A program made the position numbers and the translations under genes. Shown here in pieces: positions 7,904-16,237 of a DNA stretch of 64,000 nt. This stretch comes from an uncultured Oscillibacter sp. (GTDB lineage Bacteria > Bacillota > Clostridia > Oscillospirales > Oscillospiraceae), in the NCBI RefSeq assembly GCF_900546705.1, contig NZ_URDP01000006.1, positions 7,194 through 71,193 on the forward strand, given 5' to 3'. The first letter of the stretch is position 1. The number at the start of each line of letters is the position of its first letter. The notes under the pieces are model-generated. The model made no database searches. It saw only the letters and a program-made list of their open reading frames with translations, and had not been told where the DNA came from.

Positions 7904-8374
7904 TCAAAGGTGTTCCTTGCAGGAGATGGTCTCCACATCCAGCCGGAACACGCATACGCTCTCCAGCATCCGCCGGTCAAACGTCCACGTTTCCCGACCG
8001 GTGCACTGGCGCATAATGGCCGCAAGCCCCTCCCGGCACTCCTCCGGGGACTCCACCACCGTTACCGTACCCGTGCCGATGATGCTTTGAAACGCGGCGG
8101 AATAGCCGCAGGGAACCGTGCTCTCGTGCAGGCAGTAACCGGTATCCATCTCGAATCCGGCCCGCCCGTACCGCTCAATAAGTGCCAGCTTGCGCCCCTC
8201 CCGGGCTCCGTGAAAGTAAAGGGACCACCGGCCGTTCCGCTCCAAAAGTCCAAAGTGGAGCGGTACCACGTATACCTCGTCTCCGTCCCGGAGTCCCAGA
8301 CGGCAGCAGCTGCATCTAGATGCAATCTCCCGGATTCTGCCCGGGTCTTTCACTTCCCGATCCTCTCGCCGCAT
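7904..8374 (-). CDS. Nim/pyridoxamine-5'-phosphate-oxidase-like flavoprotein inside the his operon
   Basis: 156-residue split-barrel flavin-binding protein of the NimA/PNPOx-like group. The N-terminal segment CCRLGLRDGDEVYVVPLHFG and the central YFHGAREGRKL with SIIGTGTVTVV are the typical beta strands contacting FMN. ATG at 8374 follows AGGAGA. It sits between hisH and hisA, 11 nt from hisH, so it is co-transcribed. Members reduce nitro compounds or bind flavin or haem, but none has a known role in histidine synthesis. Its substrate cannot be told from sequence. Confidence 0.8.
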   Translation of the reverse strand: MRREDREVKDPGRIREIASRCSCCRLGLRDGDEVYVVPLHFGLLERNGRWSLYFHGAREGRKLALIERYGRAGFEMDTGYCLHESTVPCGYSAAFQSIIGTGTVTVVESPEECREGLAAIMRQCTGRETWTFDRRMLESVCVFRLDVETISCKEHL

Positions 8375-8385
8375 ATGCGCTCTCC

Positions 8386-8997
8386 TCACAGCTCCCCGAA
8401 AGCCTTCAGAATCCGCAGTCCCGTGTCTCCGGACTTCTCCGGGTGGAACTGGGTGCCCCACACGTTTCCGCGGCGCACCGCGCCGGTGACGGCCACGCCG
8501 CCGTACTGAGACACGGCCAGGGTGCTCTCGGCGCAGCGGCGGGCGTAGTAGCTGTGGACGTAGTAAACATATTCGCCCGGCTCCACATACCGCAGCAGCG
8601 GGTCCGCCCGGCGGATCTCCAGGCTGTTCCAGCCCATATGGGGCACCTTGCAGCTCTGGTCCGTCAGGTCCTCCCGCAGCGGCGCCACCTCGCCGGTGAT
8701 GAGTCCCAGTCCCGGGTGCTCGCCGTACTCAAAGCTCCGGTCAAAGAGCAGCTGCATCCCAAGGCAGATGCCCAAAAGGGGCTTCTTCTCCGCCTCCTCC
8801 AGCAGCACTCCCGTCAGCCCGGAGTCATCCAGCCGGGCCCGGGCATCTCCGAAGGCGCCCACGCCGGGCAAAATGATCCTCTCTGCCCGACGCAGCACCT
8901 GGGCATCGGCACTCACCTGGGCCTCCAGGCCCAGATACCGCAGGCTGGAGCACAGGGAAAACAGGTTGCCCACACCGTAATCCACAATGGCAATCAT
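8386..8997 (-). CDS. hisH: Imidazole glycerol phosphate synthase amidotransferase subunit
   Basis: Class I glutamine amidotransferase that feeds ammonia to HisF. 203 residues; nucleophile Cys in LLGICLGMQLLF, with His and Glu of the triad in TQFHPEKSG. N-terminus MIAIVDYGVGNLFSL is diagnostic. It sits 11 nt downstream of hisB. HisH and HisF are separated here by the Nim-like gene and hisA. Confidence 0.97.
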   Translation of the reverse strand: MIAIVDYGVGNLFSLCSSLRYLGLEAQVSADAQVLRRAERIILPGVGAFGDARARLDDSGLTGVLLEEAEKKPLLGICLGMQLLFDRSFEYGEHPGLGLITGEVAPLREDLTDQSCKVPHMGWNSLEIRRADPLLRYVEPGEYVYYVHSYYARRCAESTLAVSQYGGVAVTGAVRRGNVWGTQFHPEKSGDTGLRILKAFGEL

Positions 8998-9008
8998 GAC
9001 GTTCCTCC

Positions 9009-9596
9009 TTACAAAAGGCCCTTGGTGCTGGGAATTTCCCCGGCATGCTTTTCATCCAGGGCCACAGCCTCCTTCAGTGCCCGGCCGGCCCCCTTGAACG
9101 ACGCCTCCAGAATGTGGTGGGTGTTCTCCCCGGCAAGCTGGTAAAAATGCAGCGCCCCGGGGCAATGGCGCACAAAGCCCAGCCAGAACTCCTTGGCCAG
9201 CTCCGTGTCGAAGGTACCCACCTTGGCGGCAGGCAGCGTCACGTTCCAGCCCAGATAATCCCGGCCGGAGAGATCGCAGCCCACCAGCACCAGCGTCTCG
9301 TCCATGGGCAGCAGAAACTGCCCGTAGCGGCGGATGCCCCGCTTATCCCCCAGCGCCTTGGTAAACGCCTGGCCCAGGGCGATGCCCACGTCCTCCACCG
9401 TGTGGTGGTCGTCCACCTGGGTGTCCCCCCGGCAGGTGAGCGTCAGGTCAAAGTCGCCGTGGCGGGCAAAGAGGGTCAGCATATGATCCAGGAAGCCGCA
9501 GCCGGTGTCGATTTGGCCCACACCGGTGCCGTCCAGGTTCAGTTTCAGGGAGATCTTCGTCTCCAGGGTGTTGCGCTCCAATGCCGCAGTTCGCAT
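9009..9596 (-). CDS. hisB: Imidazoleglycerol-phosphate dehydratase
   Basis: Manganese enzyme converting IGP to imidazole acetol phosphate. 195 residues, the monofunctional form without a HAD phosphatase domain. Characteristic motifs: GTGVGQIDTGCGFLDHML, DDHHTVEDVGIALGQA (metal histidines), and GENTHHILEASFKG. Lies 12 nt after hisC. Confidence 0.97.
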   Translation of the reverse strand: MRTAALERNTLETKISLKLNLDGTGVGQIDTGCGFLDHMLTLFARHGDFDLTLTCRGDTQVDDHHTVEDVGIALGQAFTKALGDKRGIRRYGQFLLPMDETLVLVGCDLSGRDYLGWNVTLPAAKVGTFDTELAKEFWLGFVRHCPGALHFYQLAGENTHHILEASFKGAGRALKEAVALDEKHAGEIPSTKGLL

Positions 9597-9608
9597 ATGA
9601 TTCCTCCT

Positions 9609-10667
9609 TTATCCCAGCAGGGCCGACGCCGCAGCAACCAGCGCTTCCATCTGCTGCCGGCTGCCCACGGTGATGCGGACGAAGTCCCGGGTGCGGGGGC
9701 CGTCGAACCAGCGCACCAGAATGCCCCGGTCCTTGAGTCCCTGGTACAGGGCCTGTCCGCCCAGGCGGGGCGGCTTTGCAAACAGGAAGTTGGCCGCCGA
9801 GGGCAGCACGAAAAAGCCCAGATCCTCCAGGGCCGACGCACTCCACGCCCGGTTTTCCCGGATGGCGGCGCAGCAGCGAACAAAGTAGTCGGTGTCCTCC
9901 ATGGCCGCCACCGCCGCCGCCATGGACAGCCGGTTCACATTGTAGGGGTTGAAGCTGTACTTCACCCGGTTGAGGCCCTGGATGAGCTCTGGGCTGCCCA
10001 GGGCAAAGCCCACCCGTCCGCCGGCCAGGGAGCGGCTTTTGGACATGGTCTGCACCACCAGGAGATTATCGTACTCCGCAATGAGGGAGACACAGCTCTC
10101 GGCGCCGAAGTCCACGTAGGCCTCGTCCACCACCACGACCCGGTTCCGGTCGGACTCCAGCAGACGACGGATATCCCCCGGCGGCAGGGCAAGGCCCGTG
10201 GGGGCGTTGGGATTGGCGATGAACACGGTGCCGGGGAAGGCCATATAGTCCTCCACCCGCAGGGAAAAGTCCTCCCGCAGGGGAACGCGGGTAGCCTCCA
10301 GGCCGAACAGCGCCGTCTGGGCCTGGTAGAACCCGTAGGTCACATCGGCGTAGGCCACGCTCTTTCCCTGGCCGCAGAAGGCCCGGAAGGTAAAGGCCAG
10401 GATCTCGTCAGAGCCGTTGCCCGCCAGGACGTTCTCCTCTTTCAGCCCGTAATACCGGGCAATGGCCCGGTGCAGCGCGGCACAGGTGGGGTCGGAGTAA
10501 AGCTGGAGCGCCTGGGCGTCCGCCCCGGCCACCGCCTTGGCCACCGCCGGAGAGGGCGGGAACGGGCTTTCATTGGTGTTGAGTTTGATGTATTGCTGAT
10601 CCCGGGGCTGTTCGCCGGGGGTATAGGGTGCCAGACGCGCGGCCTCCGGAGAGAGAAAACGGCTCAT
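9609..10667 (-). CDS. hisC: Histidinol-phosphate aminotransferase
   Basis: PLP-dependent fold type I aminotransferase using glutamate to make histidinol phosphate. 352 residues. The NESPF substrate-arm motif (KLNTNESPFPP), the NPNAPTG segment and the PLP lysine in TMSKSRSLAGGRVGFA are visible. Start at MSRFLSPEA after AGGAGG; the ATGA overlap with hisD supports this choice over an upstream codon. Confidence 0.96.
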   Translation of the reverse strand: MSRFLSPEAARLAPYTPGEQPRDQQYIKLNTNESPFPPSPAVAKAVAGADAQALQLYSDPTCAALHRAIARYYGLKEENVLAGNGSDEILAFTFRAFCGQGKSVAYADVTYGFYQAQTALFGLEATRVPLREDFSLRVEDYMAFPGTVFIANPNAPTGLALPPGDIRRLLESDRNRVVVVDEAYVDFGAESCVSLIAEYDNLLVVQTMSKSRSLAGGRVGFALGSPELIQGLNRVKYSFNPYNVNRLSMAAAVAAMEDTDYFVRCCAAIRENRAWSASALEDLGFFVLPSAANFLFAKPPRLGGQALYQGLKDRGILVRWFDGPRTRDFVRITVGSRQQMEALVAAASALLG

Positions 10668-11962
10668 GACTGTGCCTCCTTGTTCAGTTGATCCGCCCGG
10701 GCACATACGGAGCGGGCGTGGGCCTCCAGCCCCTCCCGCCGGGCAAACTCCGCAATCCGGGGCGCCGCATCGGCCAGGGCCTGGGGGGTGTAATAGAGAA
10801 AGCTGGAGCGTTTGCAGAAGTCATCCACTCCAAGCGGGCTGGAAAAACGGGCGGTGCCGGAGGTGGGAAGCGTGTGGTTGGGACCGGCAAAGTAGTCGCC
10901 CAGCGCCTCCGGGGCGCTGGAACCCAGGAACACGCTGCCGGCGTTTTTTACCAGAGGCAGCAGAGCGAAGGGGTCCTGCACACACAGCTCCAGATGCTCC
11001 GGTGCGATGCGGTTGGCTGCCGCCACCGCCGCTTCCAGGCTGTCCGAGAGCAGGATCTTCCCGCCGCCGGAGAGGGCCTTTTCCACAATGTCCCGCCGGG
11101 GAAGCGTGGCGGACTGTACTTCCAGCTCCCGCTGCACCTGCCGGGCAAGGGCCGGACTGGTGGTCACCAGCACCGCGCAGGCGCGTATGTCGTGCTCTGC
11201 CTGGGAGAGAAGATCTGCCGCCACACAGCGGGCGTCGGCACCCTCGTCCGCCACCACTAAGATCTCGCTGGGCCCTGCGATCATGTCGATGCCCACCTGT
11301 CCGAACACCTTGCGCTTGGCAGTGGCCACATAGATGCCGCCGGGGCCCACAATTTTATCCACCGCCGGAACACTCTCAGTCCCATAGGCCAGTGCCGCCA
11401 CCGCCTGGGCACCGCCGATTTTGAAAATTCGGTCCGCGCCGGCGATCTTCGCCGCCGCCAGGGCCTCGTCGCTGATGTTGCCCGTCTTGTCCGGCGGCGT
11501 CACCACCACGATTTTCTCCACGCCGGCAATGCGGGCGGGGATCACATTCATCAAAATCGTGGAGGGAAACGCCTCCGGGCTCCGGGGAACGCACACACCC
11601 ACCCGGGCGATGGGCGTATACCGCTGGCCCATGACGATACCGGGGCGGTCCGTGATGACAAAGTCCTGATGTACCTGACGGCTGTGGAAGGCCCGGATGT
11701 TCTCCGCCGCCTGCCGGAGCGTCTGGCGGAACGGCTCATCCAGCCGCTCCCAGGCCGCCTCCAGCTCCTCCGCCGTCACCTCCAGCCCATCCAGCTCCGC
11801 TCCGTCAAACTGTCGGGTATAGCGGCGCAGCGCCTCGTCGCCGTTTTGCCGCACGTCGGCAATCACCGCGTCCACCGCGGCGCCCACGTCCGCCTCCTGC
11901 CGGATGTCCCGGTTCAATATCTGCTCCGGCGCCAGATTGTTCAATTCGTAAATGGGAATCAC
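10664..11962 (-). CDS. hisD: Histidinol dehydrogenase
   Basis: Zinc, NAD-dependent enzyme oxidising histidinol to histidine. 432 residues with IVGPGG, GQVGIDMIAGPSEILV, SQAEHD, APEHLE and GPNHTLPTSGTARF, which carry zinc ligands and catalytic residues. The usual glycine-rich PGG segment after GVYV reads VPRSPEAFPS here, and the usual GPGN reads GPGG; both are variations I note without assigning an effect. Overlaps hisZG and hisC by 4 nt each. Confidence 0.96.
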   Translation of the reverse strand: MIPIYELNNLAPEQILNRDIRQEADVGAAVDAVIADVRQNGDEALRRYTRQFDGAELDGLEVTAEELEAAWERLDEPFRQTLRQAAENIRAFHSRQVHQDFVITDRPGIVMGQRYTPIARVGVCVPRSPEAFPSTILMNVIPARIAGVEKIVVVTPPDKTGNISDEALAAAKIAGADRIFKIGGAQAVAALAYGTESVPAVDKIVGPGGIYVATAKRKVFGQVGIDMIAGPSEILVVADEGADARCVAADLLSQAEHDIRACAVLVTTSPALARQVQRELEVQSATLPRRDIVEKALSGGGKILLSDSLEAAVAAANRIAPEHLELCVQDPFALLPLVKNAGSVFLGSSAPEALGDYFAGPNHTLPTSGTARFSSPLGVDDFCKRSSFLYYTPQALADAAPRIAEFARREGLEAHARSVCARADQLNKEAQS

Positions 11963-13536
11963 TGCTCCGTCACCTCCGCCAGTTTCTGCACCAGCGCGTC
12001 GATGCGCGCCCGCTTGAACAGATAGCTTGCCCGGTTTGCAATCAGCCGGGCAGAGATGGGCATAAACTCCGTGATGACCTTCAGGTCGTTTTCCCGGAGG
12101 GTGGTGCCTGTCTCCACAATATCCACGATCACATCGCTCAGCCCCAGAATGGGCGCCAGCTCGATGGAGCCGTTGAGCTTGATGACATCAATGTCCCGGC
12201 CCAGACCGGCGTAGTAGTCCTTGGCGATGTTGACGAACTTGGTAGCTACCCGCAGCGTCCTGCCGGGGTCGTCCGTAAAGTCCTTTGGCCCCGCCACACA
12301 CATGCGGCACCGGCCCAGGCCTGTGTCCAGCAGCTCGTAGACGTCCGCTCCGGACTCCGTCAGAATGTCCTTGCCCACAATGCCGATATCGGCGGCGCCC
12401 CGCTCCACATAGATGGCCACATCGCTGGGCTTGACCAGGAAATACCGGATGCCCGCCGCGGGGTTTTCCACCACCAGCCGGCGGCTGTCGGCGTAGCCCT
12501 CCGGGCAGCCGCAGCCCACACCGGAGAGCAGGTCGTAGACCTTGTCGCCCAGGCGTCCCTTGGGCAGCGCCACACTGAGCATCTCCCGCCCGTCGGCCCG
12601 CACCGGCGATGCGTCCAGGCTGTCCAGCTCATCCAGGTACAGGGCAAACCCGATGGCCCGGGCGCCGGGCCGGAACTGTGCGGCCAGGGGGTCATACCGT
12701 CCGCCCTTGAGGACCGCGCCGGGCACCCCCAGCAAATACCCCTGAAGCACCAGGCCGTTGTAGTAGTCCATATCGTTGACCAGCGCCAGATCCAACCGCA
12801 GAGACTCCGTCTGGCCCCGGGCCTCCAGTGCGCCGCAGACCGTCCGTAGCTCCGCCAGTGCCCCGCCCATGGCGGCATTGAGGGCCATGGGCTCCGCCTG
12901 GGAGAGTACCTGCTGCCATGGGCCGCTTAGAGACGTCATGCGGCACAGGGCATCCGTTCCCTGGCGGGACAGCCCCGCCGCCTGGGCCGCCTTCCGCAGC
13001 TCGTGGGCGTTTTTGTCCCGGATGCACTCCAGCAGACGGCTCCGGGTCTCCTCCGGCGCGCCCACGGCGTCAAAGAGGCCGGTGACAAAGCCCATGTGGC
13101 TGATCTCCAGCACAAAGTCCCTCTCTGTCAGCGCCAGGCTCTCCATGGCCAGCGACACCGTCTCCGCCGTGACCGCATCGTCCACGGCGCCGATGCACTC
13201 CAGACCCATCTGGCTGATCTCCCGGAAGGTGTGGCTCTCCCCGCTGGGACGGTAGACGTTTTCCAGATAGTAGTAGCGCCCGCAGCTTCCCGGCTCCACC
13301 GGAGCATTTTTGGCAATGGAGAGGGTCACATCCGGCTTGAGCGCCAGCAGCCGCCCGTCCAGGTCCGTAAAGGTGATGACCTGTTCACTGGGCAGGAAAC
13401 GGCGGTTTTCCCGATAGAGTCCGTATTCTTCAAATCGACCCATATGGTATTTTTGAAAGCCCGACTGTTCGTAGCGCATCCGCAGCCGCAATGAAAGCCG
13501 CTCCTGTGGCTTGAGCATATTCAGATCCAGTTCCAT
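11959..13536 (-). CDS. hisZG: HisZ-HisG fusion: ATP phosphoribosyltransferase with its regulatory subunit
   Basis: First enzyme of histidine synthesis, joining PRPP and ATP. 525 residues in one continuous frame. Residues 1 to about 310 are a HisZ domain (class II HisRS-like: LKPDVTLSIAK, YYLENVYR, EISQMGLECIGA, LKGGRYDPL). Residues about 319-525 are a short-form HisG catalytic domain (VALPKGRLGDK, GIVGKDIL, and the PRPP-site signature VDIVETGTTLREN at about 471-483). The two are normally separate polypeptides that form a hetero-octamer. The junction is a short linker near 305-318 with no good internal ribosome site. First gene of the operon; ATG follows GGGAGGGG. Confidence 0.95.
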   Translation of the reverse strand: MELDLNMLKPQERLSLRLRMRYEQSGFQKYHMGRFEEYGLYRENRRFLPSEQVITFTDLDGRLLALKPDVTLSIAKNAPVEPGSCGRYYYLENVYRPSGESHTFREISQMGLECIGAVDDAVTAETVSLAMESLALTERDFVLEISHMGFVTGLFDAVGAPEETRSRLLECIRDKNAHELRKAAQAAGLSRQGTDALCRMTSLSGPWQQVLSQAEPMALNAAMGGALAELRTVCGALEARGQTESLRLDLALVNDMDYYNGLVLQGYLLGVPGAVLKGGRYDPLAAQFRPGARAIGFALYLDELDSLDASPVRADGREMLSVALPKGRLGDKVYDLLSGVGCGCPEGYADSRRLVVENPAAGIRYFLVKPSDVAIYVERGAADIGIVGKDILTESGADVYELLDTGLGRCRMCVAGPKDFTDDPGRTLRVATKFVNIAKDYYAGLGRDIDVIKLNGSIELAPILGLSDVIVDIVETGTTLRENDLKVITEFMPISARLIANRASYLFKRARIDALVQKLAEVTEQ

Positions 13537-13841
13537 GGTATCCCCTCCCGGCCCCTCCGGGCCCTTGTTGTCGCGCTCTATTTTACTTTATTTTATTAGC
13601 AAAGTAAAGTGGTAATTCGGTAGTAAGTGAAATTCGCCATTGTGTACAAAACCAGATTGTCTCTCTCCGTTGATATAGGGTGATTTTACACCCTGTGCCT
13701 GCACTTTACAATGGCGCGCTTTGTCCGGCGGAACCGGTTTTTTCCGAAGAATTTTCTTTTTCTTACATATATAAATCAATTATTGCACAGCCTTGTCTTA
13801 TTATCAAATACAAAGCAGATTGGAGATGTGGAGCAATTTTT
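13537..13841. other. Divergent intergenic region hisZG / XRE gene
   Basis: 305 nt without a gene. It holds the his promoter and inverted repeat on the minus side. On the plus side there is an AT-rich stretch at about 13755-13810 that may carry the XRE gene promoter, though no convincing hexamer pair is seen. No structured RNA was recognised. Confidence 0.5.
13580..13608 (-). promoter_or_regulatory. his operon promoter with overlapping inverted repeat
   Basis: On the minus strand TTTACT (13608-13603), 17-nt spacer, TAAAAT (13585-13580). A perfect 8-bp inverted repeat, TTTACTTT (13582-13589) and AAAGTAAA (13601-13608), covers both hexamers. This is the geometry of a repressor operator. I see no T-box or His-rich leader peptide here. 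Confidence 0.6.
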
Positions 13842-14078
13842 ATGAAACGAAGTACCCCTTTATGTCGCCATATTGGCGGAAAAGTCCGCTATTTCCGAAA
13901 GGAACGGGGCATGACCCAGGAGGAGCTGGCCGCACGCCTGCAGACCCGGGGCTGCAACATCACCCGGGCCATGGTGGGGCACATCGAAACAGGCTACCGT
14001 ACGGCCTCGGTATTTGAGATCGACATGCTGGTGGACGTGCTGGGGATTGACTACAACGCCCTGTTCGCCCGGGACTGA
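13842..14078 (+). CDS. XRE-family HTH regulator, single domain
   Basis: 78-residue DNA-binding protein that is almost entirely one Cro/CI-type helix-turn-helix: KVRYFRKERGMTQEELAARLQTRG, MVGHIETGYRTASVFEIDMLVDVLGIDYNALF. There is no sensor domain. ATG at 13842 follows GGAG. It is divergent from the his operon across about 300 nt, so control of the his promoter is possible but unproven. The upstream in-frame extension has no homology and was not used. Confidence 0.85.
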   Translation: MKRSTPLCRHIGGKVRYFRKERGMTQEELAARLQTRGCNITRAMVGHIETGYRTASVFEIDMLVDVLGIDYNALFARD

Positions 14079-14082
14079 AAAA

Positions 14083-14112
14083 GCGCCGGCGGGACTGGAC
14101 TTCCGCCGGCGC
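14083..14112 (+). terminator. Hairpin after XRE gene
   Basis: GCGCCGGCGG / CCGCCGGCGC, 10-bp stem, only a short T run. It overlaps the promoter of the next gene. Confidence 0.65.
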
Positions 14113-14124
14113 CTTTGATACAAT
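14096..14124 (+). promoter_or_regulatory. Promoter of cupin gene
   Basis: TGGACT (14096-14101), 17-nt spacer, TACAAT (14119-14124). The -35 lies in the loop of the preceding terminator hairpin. Confidence 0.5.
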
Positions 14125-14189
14125 AAACCTGTTTTATTTCCCCGCCGCCCGTTTGCCGGTGCGGCGGAGCAGCATCAAGGAGGTCTCCT

Positions 14190-14534
14190 ATGTATACACT
14201 GTCTGAAAACTGCCCCCGCCGGGACGTCTGCGTGCAAAACGGCAAGGGGCTCATCCACATCAAGGACCTGACGGACGCGGAGGGCCTGTACGGACACGGC
14301 CGCATGTTCGCCCACGTGACCGTGGACCCCGGCTGCTCCATCGGCTATCACGACCATCAGCATGAGACGGAGTTCTATTACATCATCAAGGGCGAAGCCG
14401 TGTTCAACGACGACGGCAAGGAGGTCATCGTCCACCCCGGCGACATCTGCGCCACGGGATACGGCCAGCACCACGGGCTGGAAAACCGCACCGGCGAGCC
14501 GGTGGAGCTCATCGCTCTGATCGCCTGCGAATAA
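14190..14534 (+). CDS. Cupin-domain protein
   Basis: 114-residue single-domain cupin. Motif 1 is GYHDHQHETEFYYIIKGEAVF (His, His and Glu metal ligands) and motif 2 is PGDICATGYGQHHGLENR (final His ligand). Small cupins of this type bind sugars, act as isomerases or gauge metabolites; no substrate can be assigned. ATG at 14190 follows AAGGAGG. It stands alone between two terminators. Confidence 0.85.
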   Translation: MYTLSENCPRRDVCVQNGKGLIHIKDLTDAEGLYGHGRMFAHVTVDPGCSIGYHDHQHETEFYYIIKGEAVFNDDGKEVIVHPGDICATGYGQHHGLENRTGEPVELIALIACE

Positions 14535-14542
14535 CCTCAGCA

Positions 14543-14572
14543 AAAAGAACGGCACTGCCGTTCTTTTTTTTG
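14543..14572 (+). terminator. Terminator after cupin gene
   Basis: AGAACGGC / GCCGTTCT stem followed by T8. Confidence 0.85.
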
Positions 14573-14579
14573 CGCCCGT

Positions 14580-14607
14580 GAAAGGATTCTCCCCCCTGCG
14601 TCGTATC
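14580..14607 (+). promoter_or_regulatory. Candidate ECF-type autoregulated promoter
   Basis: GAAAGG (14580-14585), 16 nt, CGTATC (14602-14607) resembles the GAAAC-N16/17-CGT form of ECF promoters, directly upstream of an ECF sigma gene. Confidence 0.35.
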
Positions 14608-14640
14608 CTTTATGAGCGCGCTTCAAAGGAGCTGATCGAT

Positions 14641-15129
14641 ATGAACACCACGCAGCGGGCGGAATATCTGGCGCAGACCTACGCCGACGCCATTCTCCGC
14701 CTGAGCTATACCTATCTGAAAAACACCCACGACGCCCAGGATATCTGCCAGACGGTATTTGTCCGATTGCTGACGGAGCCCAGGAAGTTCGACAGTCCCG
14801 CCCACGAGCGGGCCTACATTTTGCGCATGGCAGCCAACGCCTGCAAGGACATTTTGAAAAGTCCCTGGCGCAGGCGCACCTGCTCCATGGAGGCCGCCGC
14901 AGACGCTGCGGCCCCGGAGATGCCCGACGGAGCCGTGCTGGAGGCGGTGAGCTCTCTGCCGCCCCACTACCGCTCGGTCATCTATCTCTACTACTACGAG
15001 GGCTACCAGGCCGGAGAGATCGCGCAGATCCTGGGAGTGCCCACCGCCACCGTTCACACCCGCCTGGCCCGTGGCCGGGCGAAACTGAAAACCATGCTGG
15101 GAGGTATGGAATATGAACCATCTGTCTGA
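14641..15129 (+). CDS. ECF RNA polymerase sigma factor
   Basis: 162-residue sigma-70 family member with only regions 2 and 4. Region 2: RLSYTYLKNTHDAQDICQTVF, which binds -10 DNA and core polymerase. Region 4: AVSSLPPHYRSVIYLYYYEG followed by the helix-turn-helix GEIAQILGVPTATVHTRLAR. ATG at 14641 follows AAAGGAG; a longer in-frame reading was rejected. The stop lies inside the next gene (17-nt overlap), which encodes the likely anti-sigma, so the pair is translationally coupled. Confidence 0.92.
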   Translation: MNTTQRAEYLAQTYADAILRLSYTYLKNTHDAQDICQTVFVRLLTEPRKFDSPAHERAYILRMAANACKDILKSPWRRRTCSMEAAADAAAPEMPDGAVLEAVSSLPPHYRSVIYLYYYEGYQAGEIAQILGVPTATVHTRLARGRAKLKTMLGGMEYEPSV

Positions 15130-16162
15130 ATACCAGTCCGCCCTCAACACCCTGCACTTCACGCCCGAGCAGAAGGCCGATATTGCCCGCCGGGCCGCGG
15201 CCGCCGCAGCCGCCCCGGTCAAAAAGCCCCGCCATGTACTCCGCACCGCCCTCATTGCCGCCGCCATGGCCGCCATATTGGCAGCAGGAGCCGGAGCCGC
15301 CGGCGTGCTTCCCTCTCCCGTGGAGGTGCTCGCCCCCATCTTCGGCGGCAGCTCCGCCCAGACGGAGATCATCGATAAGATCGGCTATCCGGTGGACGCC
15401 GGTGATACCGACAGCGGCATCACCGTCACCGCCGACGCGGTCCTGGGCGATGCGTACAACGCCGCCGTTGTCTTCACGTTCCGCACCGACGACGGTTCCC
15501 CCATCCTGCCCGACGGAATCAGTGCCGAATCCCTGCTGGTCCGGGGCGGCGGCGCTTCCGTGGACATTCTCGGCGGCACCCACGGCGGCGCCTGGTTCGT
15601 GGATGAGACGCCGGGAGACGACACCGTGCAGATGGTGCAGACCATCAGCTCCGACCGCTCGCTGATCGGCGCCTCTGCCGACGCGGAGTTTGACGGGCTC
15701 TACCGCTGGGACGATGAGCAAGGCGAGGCCGTCCCCCTGGCGGACGGCCATTGGAAATTCCGCTTCAAACTGGGCTACGAGGACACCTCCGTCACGCTGG
15801 GCGGCGGGGAGACCTTTACCCAGAACGGCATGACCTTCACAGTGGACGCCGTGACCATTTCTCCGGTGGCTTTCAAGGTGGACTATACCGTGGACAGCCA
15901 GATGCCCCAGTCCGATTCCCCCAGCGGCCAGCTGAGCCAGGAGGACCAGCGGGCACAGCAGCGGTACTTTGAAAATGTGGAGATCCTGCTGGTCAAGACC
16001 GACGGCACCGTCATCGATCTGAGCCCCTCCGGCGGCAGCATCTCCCCCCAGGACGGCGTGACCGTCTGCTCCAAAAACGGTGTGTTCTCCCAGATTTTGC
16101 CCATGGAGGAGCTGGATTACATCAGCGTCGGCGGCATTCACTACGCGCTCAATGAGGCCTGA
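15113..16162 (+). CDS. Membrane anti-sigma factor, DUF4179-like
   Basis: 349-residue single-pass membrane protein coupled to the ECF sigma gene. A cytoplasmic segment of about 45 residues, rich in Ala and Arg, precedes one transmembrane helix (about residues 45-66, ALIAAAMAAILAAGAGAAG). The extracytoplasmic domain contains the DUF4179-like pattern (SGITVTADAVLGD, a beta-sheet array, GGGETFTQNGMTFTVDAV). The inference is that it sequesters the sigma factor until an envelope signal arrives. Ligand or stress is unknown. Confidence 0.82.
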   Translation: MNHLSEYQSALNTLHFTPEQKADIARRAAAAAAAPVKKPRHVLRTALIAAAMAAILAAGAGAAGVLPSPVEVLAPIFGGSSAQTEIIDKIGYPVDAGDTDSGITVTADAVLGDAYNAAVVFTFRTDDGSPILPDGISAESLLVRGGGASVDILGGTHGGAWFVDETPGDDTVQMVQTISSDRSLIGASADAEFDGLYRWDDEQGEAVPLADGHWKFRFKLGYEDTSVTLGGGETFTQNGMTFTVDAVTISPVAFKVDYTVDSQMPQSDSPSGQLSQEDQRAQQRYFENVEILLVKTDGTVIDLSPSGGSISPQDGVTVCSKNGVFSQILPMEELDYISVGGIHYALNEA

Positions 16163-16177
16163 GGCCGTTTCTTCCGA

Positions 16178-16207
16178 TTGACGAACCGCCCCGGAGCCTG
16201 CTATGAT
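16178..16207 (+). promoter_or_regulatory. Promoter of marR-type gene
   Basis: TTGACG (16178-16183), 18-nt spacer, TATGAT (16202-16207), 30 nt before the start codon. Confidence 0.7.
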
Positions 16208-16237
16208 AAGGTGGAATCCATATGAGGAGGCACGCAG

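Noticed and set aside
12582..13536. Separate translation of HisG from an internal start at codon 319 of hisZG
   Set aside because: The only purine run touches the ATG with no spacer, so internal initiation is unlikely.
13537..13841. T-box or His leader peptide upstream of the his operon
   Set aside because: No GGTGGNACC core and no run of His codons; only a promoter with an inverted repeat is seen.
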